Assembly (NCBI GenBank): GCA_949126835.1
Contig: OX421494.1
Location: 1,364,001 to 1,428,000 of the forward strand
DNA length: 64,000 nt
Source of the DNA: Anisus vortex
Taxonomy: Eukaryota > Mollusca > Gastropoda > Planorbidae
Direction of reading: 5' to 3'
Below are positions 55,201-63,835 of the stretch, in pieces. A program made the translations under genes and the position numbers. A model generated the notes under the pieces. It saw only the letters and a program-made list of their open reading frames with translations, ran no database searches and was not told the origin of the DNA. Each line of letters starts with the position of its first letter. The first letter of the stretch is position 1.

Positions 55201-58200
55201 CTTACCGAGTGGCATTTGGGCATGGAATGGGTTGCCTGAACAAACCAGGAAAACCAGTAACTTAACATCATTTAAAACATTAATAAAAATGCAAGACTAG
55301 ACTCGGACCACAGATGAGCGTAAGACGCAATAATCTTCTTTATAGAAGGAGCGTCTGTAATGTATAAGATAAGATAAGAATTTATTAAGTGTCTAAAAAA
55401 CGGACGAGCCCATATGGCGCTTTAGTCCACGGCTTCTTTTTTATTAGTCACTGCTAATTCTCCTTGGATCATTATCATGGCGGCTAGCGGGACACCTGAA
55501 GCCGATGCGGGAGATACCCGGCGGTGTAATCTTAAGGTGATCGTATGGACGGTTTTCACACTTCGCCAGCTTTGAGGCCCAGGGGTACTTTAATGTGTCA
55601 GGATACATTAATGTCCTTGATGTGTTTTTGCATTAGTGGGTTCATACTTTGATGTGTATTTATACAATAATAGGTGTTTAAACATGCACATTTCCTAGAT
55701 GCACACAGGAGACTGTCTATATTAAATATGCCAATTTTTTTAACTTGATTCATTTCAATCCATACATTGGTGACAAATTAATTATATTTTTAAAAATATA
55801 TTTTCTTTTCTAAACATGTTACAGCCATCTAACAAATCAAGTTGTAAATTGATAAAAAAAAAAATGCCCTCACATAAATTATAGTTATGTTTCATTTCAT
55901 GTTTCTAATATCTTCTACACAATTTAAACTTGCTCTGCCCAACATTTTAGGCTAGTATTTCTCTTATCAAAAAACACTACCATTTATTCTAATGCTTTTT
56001 TTGCATTAAAGGCGAAAATTGAACAATTCTAAATTTCTTGCGTAATTGGAGTAATACACATTGTAGGTTTTCTAATAGTATCATGAGCTGCCTTTACTTT
56101 AGCATGTTTGCAGTTGTTTTATTGTTGATTTTGCGGATGTAGAAAATGTTCTTGGTGGTCATTTTTTTCCTTTTTTTTTCCAGCAGCAATGGTTTTAAAA
56201 TAGTTTTGTGCATCTTTGCATGTTATTATTTCTGTATTAAATGTTACATTGTACAAGCACTGGTGTATTATTGCATGGCATTTATGTTACATAATCCTAT
56301 ATTTCAATGTGTTTGTCATTATCTACAGAATGGCTATTGTTATCATGATATTTGTGAATTATGGGGGAGGTGACTACTGGTTCTTTGCTCATTCAATATG
56401 GAATGGAGTCACTGTAGCAGACTTAGCCTTTCCTTGGTATGCCAACCTATCTGATTTCCTCACCATTATAACCCCATGTTGTAACGCCAACTTATCTCTT
56501 TCCTTGGTATGCTAACCTATCTGATTTCCTCACCATTATAACCCCATGTTGTAGCGCCAACTTATCTCTTTCCTTGGTATGCTAACCTATCTGATTTCCT
56601 CACCATTATAACCCCATGTTGTAGCGCCAACTTATCTCTTTCCTTGGTATGCTAACTTATCTGATTTCCTCACCATTGTAACCCCATGTTGTCGCGCCAA
56701 CTTAGCCCTTTCCTTGGTATGCTAACCCATGTGACCTCTCCAACCATGATACAATTTGAATTTAAATATTGTTATAGGAACAAACTGAAATTTTAATAGT
56801 AAAATTGATTAAAAAATCAGTTATAGGGGAGTAAATATTGAACATCAAATGCAAGACAACAAGTAGTTTAGTAGTTATGCTAGTTGACTAACAGCAGCTG
56901 ATAGAAAGTCACATTCACCATTGCTGACTCCTCTGTGGTCAAAAGGAGAGAACAATATAACATTGTTGGCATGTCACTTAAAGTGGTGTCAAGAGATTAT
57001 AGAATTCCAGCCCCTAGTTTAGTGTATTGTTTTAGAAGTTTTACACTCAGTTTATCCACCAGCATTAGCATATTTCATGATTGTCAATGGAAAAAATAGT
57101 CTTCAGCTTAAAGACTGTACATATACTGTACATTTCATTCATTAATTTTTATAGGATATACTTTATAATAGATTTAAGACTGTACACATACTGTACATTT
57201 CATTCATTAATTTTTATAGGATATACTTTATAATAGATTTAAGACTGTACATGTACTGTACATTTCATTAATTTTTATAGGATATACTTTATAATAGATT
57301 TAAGACAAATATATAAAGAAATATAGTATTGAAAAAGATACTTTTATTGAATTTAATTTAATAATTTAATTGGTAAACAGATAAACATAAGCTTTGTTAA
57401 AGCACACTGATTTTAGAAAAAAAATGATTCTTTAAATATTTCAACATTCTACGCTTTCTTAATTAATTTTTTTTCCATAGTTTATTTCAATGCTTTGTGC
57501 TTGTATTAGTTGTATATATAATTTTTCTGCTAAAGTAGCTCACAGCTGGCTATATTTTTTTTAAACCTAACTCATACATCTTATATCATGCTTATGTATT
57601 TATGATTAAAAAAAATAATATTTTTTAACTATTACCATTACCATCAGATTTTAATTAACAAATTAAATTTTGAAAATTGTCTACTTTTTATAGACTTGAT
57701 TCCTTGTGGTTGGATACAATGATCTAACTTAGATGGTTGGATACAATGATCTAACTTAGATGGTTGGATACAATGATCTAACTTAGATGGTTGGATACAA
57801 TGATCTAACTTAGATGGTTGGATACAATGATCTAACTTAGATGGCCATTTCAAATGTCCTGGGTTTGAGCCTAGATTTTTTGCCCAGCGCCGAGGGTGTT
57901 CCTGAGTTTACCCAGCTTGTATGGGTACCTGACATGAGTTGGGGTTAAACAAAATGCAGTTTAGCCTTGTACTGGCTACACAATCTCCTTGTTTGTCATG
58001 GCCAAGGAAAAACAATGAACACTGATTTATTAAACTTGTAAAGCAACATGCTCTGAAAGGGATTGCAGCTATTTATGGCAATGCTTATAGAAAGTTGGCA
58101 ACAAGTACAGTGCAGCAGTCCACAAGAATATACAAAGCTTAAACATTGATCTTTAATATAAAATGTTCTTGTTAGGCCCCAAACTGAATATGTTTTGCGT

Positions 58201-61200
58201 TCAAGAGCTCAAAGAAGAACATTTCTATTATTAATTGCATCCCTTTTGTTACGAAGCCAATGTTCCAATTAATGAAGTCAATAGTGTGCGTGGTAGCTAC
58301 ACTAATTTACACTCTCTCACAGAATAACAAACACCAGTTAACTGTGATAATCTATTTATTCGCTATAATATTAATCCCTACTCTATGTATTCTCTATACT
58401 CCAAATTCCTACTACACTCTACAAGGCCCAAACTCCATCTGGCTGCTTTTGTCCTCCTCTCTCTCTCCAGCCCATTCACACATCACTCCCAACACACACA
58501 CACACACACACACACTGATACCCACACCCACACACAAACACTGTTTTCCACCTGGGTCCAGGGTGCATGGTAACATAATCCTTTTACACTTCAACTGACC
58601 CAGGCAAGATAGGAATGTTATAGTAAATTTGGTACTGGTATTCCTAAGCTAATCTTGTTTAACACCTTTATAATTATGGGACTAGTTAATGTGATTGCCT
58701 TCCCCTGAAAGTGGCACAAAGGGAGATAAAAGCTCCAAAAGCTTGACAAGCCTAACACACTGATGTCCCAGTGATGATTTTATAAAACTGCTACTTCAAC
58801 AGCTAAGATTTTCTTTTACAGCACTTTTACATTTAGGCTTTAGGCTAAATAACATTGCAATAAGTGTCTGGTGGCCATAATAATAATTGTAATATGATGA
58901 CTAGGACAGTGTCAATATTTTACATGATATTGAATAGGCGTAGTTAGTATAGAGCAAAATATTAATCCAAAAAACTAATTACTTGTATAAATAATAAATA
59001 AATGACTTGTGATAACCAGGTTTATCTTCATCATGGGAACTGCCCTGGCCTTCAGCTTTCAAGGTCAGCTGAAGAAAAATGTACCCAAGTGGAAAATATT
59101 CCTGAGAATCGTGAAGCGTTCAGCTAAGCTTTTTCTTCTTGGCCTTTGGGTCAATTCTTTTGGTGCTGATTCTGGTGAGTTCATATTCAATGCTATGAAT
59201 TCTGTTTCCAGTGAGCTAATCATACGTGTAGTAAATACATGTATTGAACGTTATACATTACAGACGCTCCTTCTATAAAGAAGATTATTGTGTGCTACGC
59301 TCATTGGTGGTCCGAGTCTAGTCTTGCATCTTTATAAATGTTTTAAGTGATATTAAGTTACTGGTTTTCCTGGTTTGTTCAGGCAACCCATTCCATGTTG
59401 GAATGCCATTCAGGAAGAAAGAATACTTATATGCATTTGTTTGATGCTTTTTTAAAATGATCCTACTATCACTGTTTTAGTTCTAGCAATAATTTTGTTT
59501 TTTTCCTGACAGGTGTTGATTTCACTACATTCCGTATTCCGGGCGTGCTGCAAAGGTTTGCAGGTACCTACCTGATTACAGCCACAAGTTTTCTTCTCCT
59601 GGCCAGGCAGCCCAACACGAATCAAGTAAAGTTTATTTTGTGACGTGCTTGTTTCTAGTCATGTAATGTAGACAAGGCGGCTGGATTGCAAAGTCAACTG
59701 TGAGCTAATCTCACAAGCTCGATATCATGGGTTCAACCCACCATGCAGACAGTCAGAAATAAAAAATGCAACGCCGACTTGGAGAAAAGACGGGCGCCGC
59801 CAAGTCTACCAAGCCATTTGAAAGGACTAATAGACACCCAGTGTCCGATAGCTCCCCCCAACGACTGTTAAGGTTAAGGTTAAACAAAAAATGTAGAGAA
59901 AACTCTTAATAGTTCAAAATTAAAGTTCACAGTTTCACTCTAGACTGAAGTTCCAAGTTTAAATTGTTTCAATATCTAATTGGCTTAAGGTTATTCTTTA
60001 TTTCCTCAATTTCAAATGAAATTAACTGTTACAGATAGGATTTAACTGTAGACATTAAGTGATTGAAATCAATAGGCAACAATTTCTTCTATAACTTCAA
60101 ATCAAATCTGCTGCAGAATGAATGATTTATATTATGTTTCACTCTACATTCAACTAGGGTGTTACTTTTTCCTAATTTTTGTCAGAATTCCTTATATTCC
60201 GTTTGGAGTCAATTTTTTAAATTTGTTTTCAATCAAACAACAGATATCAATAAAATTTTAATTTTATTAAATTATAACGAATTAAGCATATTACATTGTA
60301 TACATATGATATTAGTATGTCGGGATGATTCTTTTCGTGCTGTCAGTGGTAGGAAAATATTTTTCCTCATTTTGGGGGTAAGGCCTGTTACATCCTTAAT
60401 TCATACACACAAGTCATTCTGTATTGACATATCTTCTCTTATTACTTCTACTCACTGAATAAATAAAACATTATGCACATAGCAAGGTGAGGTATTATTT
60501 AATTTGGTTTTGATTTCAAGTACAGGACCTATATATAATTTTGTGTAAACTTAATTTCAGTACAATCGTCTGTCAGCCATCAGAGATATTGTCAACTACT
60601 GGCCAGAATGGGTTCTCTATCTCTCCTTTATTGCGGTACATTGTGCTATTACGTTTGCTCTGCCTGTGCCAGGTTGTCCACGGTAAAATATGCTAAATTA
60701 GAAATTCTATATGTTGTAGTTTGTTCTTTTGCAATTTATTAAAATAGAAAATAGAAAATATAACAACTGACAAGAGTAACACCAAAAGTTAAATTACTAA
60801 ACCTAGATACACTAGAGAGTAAAGTAGTAATAATACATAAGGCATTAAACTCATATTTAGAAATACAATACAATAACAAACTGCTGCAATGCTCAGATAC
60901 ACATAAGGACATAAACACTTTGCGTATGCGAGAACAAATGCATATAAGTACGGTATTTCTTCCAGAGTGGCATCAGGGCACGGAATCTGTAACTTGACAT
61001 TTTTTTAAACACTCATGGTTTAAAACACTCATTGTTTTTAGAATTTAACGCCTAGGGATGACACAAACTCAGAAATAACAAGGTGTTTAGGATATTAAAA
61101 TCACAATCAATGGAATAATCCAATCAGCATTAATAAATCAGGTATATTTTTCATTGGTTGAATAATTATTTTCATTGCAGAGGCTATCTAGGTCCAGGTG

Positions 61201-62088
61201 GCTTGGAGCAAGAAGAAAAGTATTTCAACTGCACAGGTGGAGCCACGGGATATATCGACAGACTGGTCTTTGGTGAAAGTCACATTTACCACAGCCCAAC
61301 ATCTCAGGTATCTCAAAACTTGTTATTTCTAGATTTACTAGAGCCCAACATCTCAGGTATCACAAAACTTGTTCTTTAAACGTTTGGCCATCAATATCTG
61401 AGTGACAGGGTTGTTCGTATGTTTCAGTCTTGAGAGATATTGAATATCTTGCACCTTACATTGGTGCAGCATTTTGTGATCGGCATATTCTGCTGCAGAA
61501 GTGACATGTACAGTATTTCATTTCCTTGACTAGAAAGTTTCAACATCCCCTTATGACCATTATTCTATTGTCATTGAAATTTTAACAGTCATTAACTTAA
61601 TTGTTTGCAGTAATTAATGCCATTTGTTCCTGATATTTTACTGGAATTACGATGTCCTTTTTTATTGCAATTTATTTTGATTTTCATTTTTTGCAGGAAG
61701 TTTACAAAAGTACCATCCCTTTTGACCCTGAAGGTTTGTTGGGAACTCTAAATTCTTGTGTTCAATGTTTCTTGGGATTACAAGTAAGTCTTTGCACGCT
61801 GTGTTGTATATATTGGATTAAATTTGGGGAAAAGTTTCTTTTAACCCTTTTAATATCAACGTCATTGGTTTTGTACACCTAACTACCAAAGACGCCACAT
61901 CTACATCATAACAAATAAGGATCTTTCTGTAAGACCCTGGACATTGCATCAACATGATTGTTTCAACACTCTCTATTTCCTTCATTAATAGCTAAACTGT
62001 ATTTTATTTTCAGGCTGGTAAAATTTTAATCAATCACAATGATTGGGTGAAACGTAGTCGCAGATTCTTCTTGTGGTCTGTCATTCTG
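43093..62088 (+). CDS. HGSNAT: Heparan-alpha-glucosaminide N-acetyltransferase gene (14 exons in window)
   Basis: HGSNAT is the multi-pass lysosomal membrane enzyme that moves acetyl from cytosolic acetyl-CoA to the terminal glucosamine of heparan sulfate. Fourteen exons on the plus strand match it in order. The luminal N-terminal domain is cysteine-rich (exons at 43.1, 44.7, 45.8 kb), the first membrane helix is at 47.3 kb, and [10 protein letters not shown] lies at 48.4 kb. [11 protein letters not shown] and [12 protein letters not shown] follow at 54.6 kb, duplicated at 56.3 kb, then FIMGTALAF and [60 protein letters not shown] and AGKILI complete the order. Exon phases match throughout. 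The start exon and the exons beyond 62,088 were not found; the last are presumably outside the window. The locus is broken up by minisatellites and a transposase. Confidence 0.95.
43385..44180. repeat. 41-45 bp minisatellite, about 19 copies, intron 1
   Basis: Unit CCATCCAAGTTTGTTCATGC, CATTCCTTAGTGTATGGAAG with length variants (GACCCCT, GACACCTC). It reads open on both strands but lies between two HGSNAT exons, about 110 bp past the donor at 43,272. Confidence 0.95.
44245..44470 (+). mobile_element. tRNA-derived SINE family A (diverged head)
   Basis: GGGGCACGCTGGTCAAGCAC head and GGTACCTGACATTAGTTATG body. Internal deletion between head and body. In an HGSNAT intron. Confidence 0.75.
44742..44872 (+). 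CDS. HGSNAT: HGSNAT exon 2 in window
   Basis: [20 protein letters not shown] then [19 protein letters not shown]. Phase 0 to 2. Acceptor tgtgcag, donor GCAG/gtaata. Confidence 0.88.
44897..45185. repeat. Local duplication flanking an inserted repeat
   Basis: CAACTACATGAGCTAAGCTT through GGAGGCCAAGTGGCA appears at 44,899-44,995 and again at 45,101-45,184. Between the two lies a block (44,990-45,090) that matches 53,440-53,535 in reverse complement. Confidence 0.8.
45165..45360 (+). mobile_element. Strongly diverged SINE-like unit
   Basis: GGTTTAAATTCCCCTGG as a degenerate B box, then GATTACCTGATATTGTTTAA and GGTAAAAG. Similar in order to SINE family A but weakly. Confidence 0.4.
45727..45764. 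repeat. CATA microsatellite
   Basis: About nine CATA units, close to the CT-rich acceptor of the next exon. Confidence 0.9.
45828..45952 (+). CDS. HGSNAT: HGSNAT exon 3 in window
   Basis: [20 protein letters not shown] and [14 protein letters not shown], phase 2 to 1. The acceptor follows a (CT) run: ctctctctag. Donor ATAC/gtaaga. Confidence 0.9.
46828..47095 (+). mobile_element. tRNA-derived SINE family A
   Basis: GGGGCACGATAGCCGAGCGG head, GGGTTCAAATCCTGGTGGAG B box, full body. In an HGSNAT intron. Confidence 0.9.
47310..47379 (+). CDS. HGSNAT: HGSNAT exon 4 in window: transmembrane helix
   Basis: Phase 1 to 2: [20 protein letters not shown] is a hydrophobic membrane segment at the expected site of the first helix. 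Acceptor ttcttgcag, donor TACAG/gtaaca. Confidence 0.88.
47648..47702 (+). CDS. HGSNAT: HGSNAT exon 5 in window (short)
   Basis: Eighteen full codons ([18 protein letters not shown]), phase 2 to 0, with acceptor gtttttag and donor TCT/gtaagt. Its fit in phase supports it; sequence similarity to the family is weak. Confidence 0.65.
48073..48412 (+). repeat. 85-bp tandem repeat carrying the exon 6 acceptor, four copies
   Basis: Four head-to-tail units start at 48,073, 48,158, 48,243 and 48,328. Each includes the acceptor TGTCTTGTAG and the first exon bases GACCTGGGGACCCCAACC. Acceptor sites lie before 48,142, 48,227, 48,312 and 48,397. Only the last copy runs on into the full exon. Confidence 0.95.
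48397..48497 (+). CDS. HGSNAT: HGSNAT exon 6 in window
   Basis: [20 protein letters not shown], then [24 protein letters not shown] is a family signature preceding helix 2. Phase 0 to 2, donor GG/gtaaat. The nearest of four repeated acceptors is used here. Confidence 0.93.
48545..49300. other. HGSNAT intron, nothing recognised
   Basis: AT-rich intron. No ORF or repeat identified. Confidence 0.5.
49305..49535. repeat. 39-40 bp tandem repeat, about 5.5 copies
   Basis: Unit AAAACTGACCAATGTTGGGG, GAAAATTTGTACATTTATCT. Non-coding, in an HGSNAT intron. Confidence 0.9.
50488..50732 (+). CDS. Transposase exon 1: zinc-finger-like N-terminus
   Basis: Opens at ATG 50,488. [20 protein letters not shown] and [12 protein letters not shown] suggest a C2H2/BED-like finger. 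Donor GCTGAAAG/gtatgt. Confidence 0.75.
50488..53028 (+). pseudogene. Near-complete hAT-like transposase with three frameshifts
   Basis: Exon 1 (50,488-50,732) encodes a zinc-finger-like N-terminus: [19 protein letters not shown] and SHAAGKKH (Cys/Cys and His/His spaced for binding). An intron (50,733-50,900, GT-AG) leads to a second exon starting with three to four ESVSQPA repeats. The core follows: [31 protein letters not shown], and the C-terminal [18 protein letters not shown] dimerisation motif, then a lysine-rich coiled-coil tail ending at 53,028. The three frame breaks lie at T8 (51,374), A8 (52,008) and A9 (52,829), all homopolymers. Inserted in an HGSNAT intron, same strand. Confidence 0.85.
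53350..53359 (+). other. hAT-like terminal inverted repeat, right end
   Basis: GGGAACCCTG, 320 bp past the transposase stop, is the reverse complement of CAGGGTTCCC, the left end of the non-autonomous element at 62,506. No left partner was found upstream of 50,488, so the element is either truncated or its left end lies beyond what I could recognise. Confidence 0.5.
53440..53535 (-). repeat. Dispersed repeat, second copy inverted
   Basis: CGACTCCCATTGGTTAATTT and AAAGACACGTGACCTAATTG match 44,985-45,090 in reverse complement. It stands next to a tRNA-like unit (53,545-53,620). Confidence 0.7.
53540..53640 (+). mobile_element. tRNA-like SINE head
   Basis: TAGCGGAGTGGTTAGAGTAT fits a pol III A box and GAGTTAGATTCCCCACTG a degenerate B box. 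Not a tRNA gene: the acceptor ends do not pair. Confidence 0.5.
54010..54590 (+). repeat. 58-bp tandem repeat, about 10 copies, before HGSNAT exon 7a
   Basis: Unit AGGAAGATGTTGACTGACCC, TGTCTTTTAGATTTATCTTT, TTTAATGATCATTTTATT. Each unit contains TTGACTGACC then CTGTCTTTTAG, which looks like a branch site plus pyrimidine tract plus AG. The array ends 15 bp before the exon's own acceptor region. Confidence 0.95.
54606..54713 (+). CDS. HGSNAT: HGSNAT exon 7a (first version of a duplicated exon)
   Basis: 108 bp, phase 2 to 2, acceptor tctggcag, donor CCTTG/gtgaga. [20 protein letters not shown] then [16 protein letters not shown]. It carries the conserved His (RHSQ) at the position of the active-site histidine in human HGSNAT. 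It is 69% identical to exon 7b. Confidence 0.93.
55075..55380 (+). mobile_element. LINE family A 3' end
   Basis: Well-preserved 3' 300 bp of family A including the [12 protein letters not shown] region, AATAATCTTCTTTATAGAAG and an AAGATAAGA tail. Located between exons 7a and 7b. Confidence 0.9.
56329..56436 (+). CDS. HGSNAT: HGSNAT exon 7b (second version)
   Basis: 108 bp, same phases as 7a. [20 protein letters not shown] then [16 protein letters not shown]. The His is kept. Acceptor tatctacag, donor CCTTG/gtatgc. Since the two exons share length and phase, either could be spliced between exons 6 and 8. Confidence 0.92.
56430..56725 (+). repeat. 70-bp tandem repeat carrying the exon 7b donor, five donors
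   Basis: The unit CTTTCCTTGGTATGCTAACC, TATCTGATTTCCTCACCATT repeats; the exon end CCTTG and its GT occur at 56,437, 56,507, 56,577, 56,647 and 56,717. The units downstream carry donor copies without exon bodies. Confidence 0.95.
57110..57310. repeat. Tandem repeat of about 65-70 bp, three copies
   Basis: AGACTGTACATATACTGTAC and ATTTCATTCATTAATTTTTA, then ATAGGATATACTTTATAATA repeated three times. HGSNAT intron. Confidence 0.9.
57705..57840. repeat. 27-bp minisatellite, five copies
   Basis: TTGGATACAATGATCTAACT, TAGATGG repeated almost perfectly; it ends where a SINE-like unit starts. Confidence 0.95.
57840..58030 (+). mobile_element. Diverged tRNA-SINE family A
   Basis: GTCCTGGGTTTGAGCC B box and GAGTTTACCCAGCTTGTATG, GGTACCTGACATGAGTTGGG body. 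Head missing, replaced by the adjacent minisatellite. Confidence 0.75.
58040..59018. other. HGSNAT intron, mostly featureless
   Basis: Contains the AC microsatellite. No transposon or exon recognised otherwise. Confidence 0.5.
58491..58515. repeat. AC microsatellite
   Basis: About 12 AC units. Confidence 0.95.
59020..59174 (+). CDS. HGSNAT: HGSNAT exon 8
   Basis: [16 protein letters not shown], then [20 protein letters not shown]. Phase 2 to 1. Acceptor ataaccag, donor TCTG/gtgagt. A LINE tail inserts 75 bp after the donor. Confidence 0.93.
59250..59445 (-). mobile_element. LINE family A 3' end
   Basis: ACAGACGCTCCTTCTATAAA, GAAGATTATTGTGTGCTACG, then the reverse of WNGLPEQTR; ends at GCATTTGTTTGA. 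Confidence 0.85.
59513..59625 (+). CDS. HGSNAT: HGSNAT exon 9
   Basis: [20 protein letters not shown] and [21 protein letters not shown] is a hallmark of the family. Phase 1 to 0. Confidence 0.95.
59660..59880 (+). mobile_element. Unclassified tRNA-like SINE
   Basis: ATCATGGGTTCAACCCACC gives a pol III B-box-like core and CAAGGCGGCTGGATTG an A-box-like one. The body (AAGACGGGCGCCGCCAAGTC) differs from family A. Confidence 0.4.
59885..60555. other. HGSNAT intron, nothing recognised
   Basis: AT-rich intron between exons 9 and 10. A 99-codon plus-strand frame near 60,159-60,458 has no known motif. Confidence 0.5.
60561..60682 (+). CDS. HGSNAT: HGSNAT exon 10
   Basis: [20 protein letters not shown], then [21 protein letters not shown] is diagnostic. 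Phase 0 to 2, donor CACG/gtaaaa. Confidence 0.95.
60755..61015 (+). mobile_element. LINE family A 3' fragment
   Basis: ACAACTGACAAGAGTAACAC to ACGGAATCTGTAACTTGACA follow family A with deletions; no tail. Confidence 0.7.
61181..61307 (+). CDS. HGSNAT: HGSNAT exon 11
   Basis: [20 protein letters not shown], then [20 protein letters not shown]. Phase 2 to 0. The donor (CAG/gtatct) is duplicated 49 bp downstream. Confidence 0.95.
61289..61373 (+). repeat. 49-bp tandem duplication of the exon 11 donor
   Basis: AGCCCAACATCTCAGGTATC and AAAACTTGTT recur from 61,342 with a second GT at 61,357. The two copies differ by one base after the donor. Confidence 0.9.
61697..61783 (+). CDS. HGSNAT: HGSNAT exon 12
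   Basis: [20 protein letters not shown], then CVQCFLGLQ. Phase 0 to 0, acceptor ttttgcag, donor CAA/gtaagt. Confidence 0.95.
62014..62088 (+). CDS. HGSNAT: HGSNAT exon 13
   Basis: [20 protein letters not shown] and WSVIL, phase 0 to 0. Donor CTG/gtaaga. The next exon is not in the window. Confidence 0.93.
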
Positions 62089-62394
62089 GTAAGATATTTC
62101 CTTTCACCGACAATGCTGATTTAGCAGCCTATCAAAATTAATATCTGTTGAAATTGAATCTGAATATCATCCTAGTGAGCTTATTCTTAGACAGTGATAG
62201 TTATACTTTAGAGTGTGATAGTCTATCAAGCATATCACTGCTGATCCTGGAGTTAAGTCCTTGCAAACTAATTGACCTACCGAGTCTATTGAATATTTTT
62301 GACCATCTGAACTGTTTGAAATATTTGGGAGATGGCTCAGAGGTTTATTGGTTCATTAAACTTTTAAAAGTTTTATTATCATCATCAATCCCCT

Positions 62395-62505
62395 GACCGT
62401 TGTGGTCATTGGGGGGGAGCAAATGAACACCTCAGCAGTCAACTTTCTTCACTTTTGCCTATCTTGAGCGTTTGTCAGTAGTTGAGTCAACTGCAGCTCT
62501 ATCCA
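62395..62505 (-). mobile_element. LINE C-terminus, part 1 of 2 (interrupted)
   Basis: On the minus strand the frame reads ELQLTQLLTNAQDRQK. It continues the frame of the 63,838-63,990 segment (DNVKYWI), interrupted by the hAT-like insertion at 62,506. Confidence 0.7.
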
Positions 62506-63835
62506 CAGGGTTCCCGCGGCCTCCTAAAATTTCAGGATGTCCTGAAATCCTCCTGAAATGGCAAAAAAGGGCAAAAACTCCTGAAAACCTCCTGAAATTT
62601 GAAATAATCTCCTGAAATGTCCTGAAAAATTGAGCTGACCCCTATTTTTTCCTTCTCCAACACGTGTCCCTAGTTCAACAACACCACCTTCCGCTTGTTC
62701 GCTTACGCTTGCTACGCCAAGCCTATCCCTTCTCGGTAAAGATGGTATACATACAGCTCTTCCTCCTCTTTCGCTCCCTCTCCCACAGTTTGGTGTCTGC
62801 TAGATTAGATAATGATAAGGACTAAGGTGCCTATTTTCACGATCAATGTTGAGAATGCCTGATTACGCTACGCGCGGCGCCTACTAGTCTACTTGGGTTC
62901 AGCGAACCGACACATTTTGCCAAATTGATTTATTTTGAAATATATTTATATCAAAATGCACAGAAATAGGTCTTTTTATTAGTTAAAAAGAAAACGATGA
63001 CGTTTAAGACGCTATCTAATATCATATGCTAAAAACTCCAGTAGGCCTATTTAGCTAGCCCTACTAGAGGAGTTGTTCGCGATGTAAGCCTGCGCCGATA
63101 TCATTATCAACTTTTTAAAGGTGCAGGCCCTACATGGTTTTACTAATTATTAAATCGTATGGGTAGGCCTACAATGTGTTTTTTTTAATCAATGTGGGAA
63201 ATGTAGGCAGACGATTTTGTGTCTAGGCAGAGGCCTAGCCGGTGTGGCCCTAGGTCTATCAGTTTATCAGTCTAATCTAGAAGTCTAAGTCATTTTATTC
63301 ACCAATACATTGATGAAATGCACTCAATGCTGAATATATCTGACTAGAAATCATTACAAACAAAGTTAATGGTAATTAGGTTAGGGCACTTGTATAATGC
63401 GTCATCAAACGTCATCAAAACCGGCGCCGTTCTGTCTAGAAAGCATGTAAGCATTTTCTCTATACTTGTTAATGTAACACTCTATATGTTACAGATGCTC
63501 CTATACAGGAAACTATATTTCCATTCTCTACCTCCCCCCCCCCCTTTTATTTTCATAAACCAAATTTCTTTTTTCTGTACTTTTTTTTTAAATTATAAGA
63601 TTTCTAAAGACAGTTAAATGACTCTATATATTGAACATAGCTTAATGGTACATATTTAGCTTTCACATTATAATGCCCTTAAAAATATTTTATTTAATTT
63701 TATTTGTATCTGAGTCATTGTTTAGTGATATAGTGAATTCGGTTTTGCCGCGCCTCCTGAAATTTTAGATTTTATCCTGAAAAACTCCTGAAAACCACCT
63801 GAAATTTTGATTTGAGTTTGGTGCAGGAACCCTGT
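62506..63835. mobile_element. hAT-like non-autonomous element (about 1.33 kb) inside a LINE
   Basis: Left end CAGGGTTCCCGCGGCC and right end GGTGCAGGAACCCTG form short inverted repeats. The adjoining CTCCTGAAATTT, TCCTGAAAACCTCCTGAAAT and similar words repeat in both ends. TATCCA flanks each end (7-8 bp duplication with one mismatch). No ORF. Confidence 0.8.

Noticed and set aside
57644..57853. Repeat protein with QPSKLDHCI units on the minus strand
   Set aside because: A five-copy 27-bp minisatellite in an intron; no start context or splice evidence.
58260..58598. A 112-codon plus-strand ORF with hydrophobic start and TH repeats
   Set aside because: It includes an AC microsatellite translation, lies in an intron and lacks homology that I can recognise.
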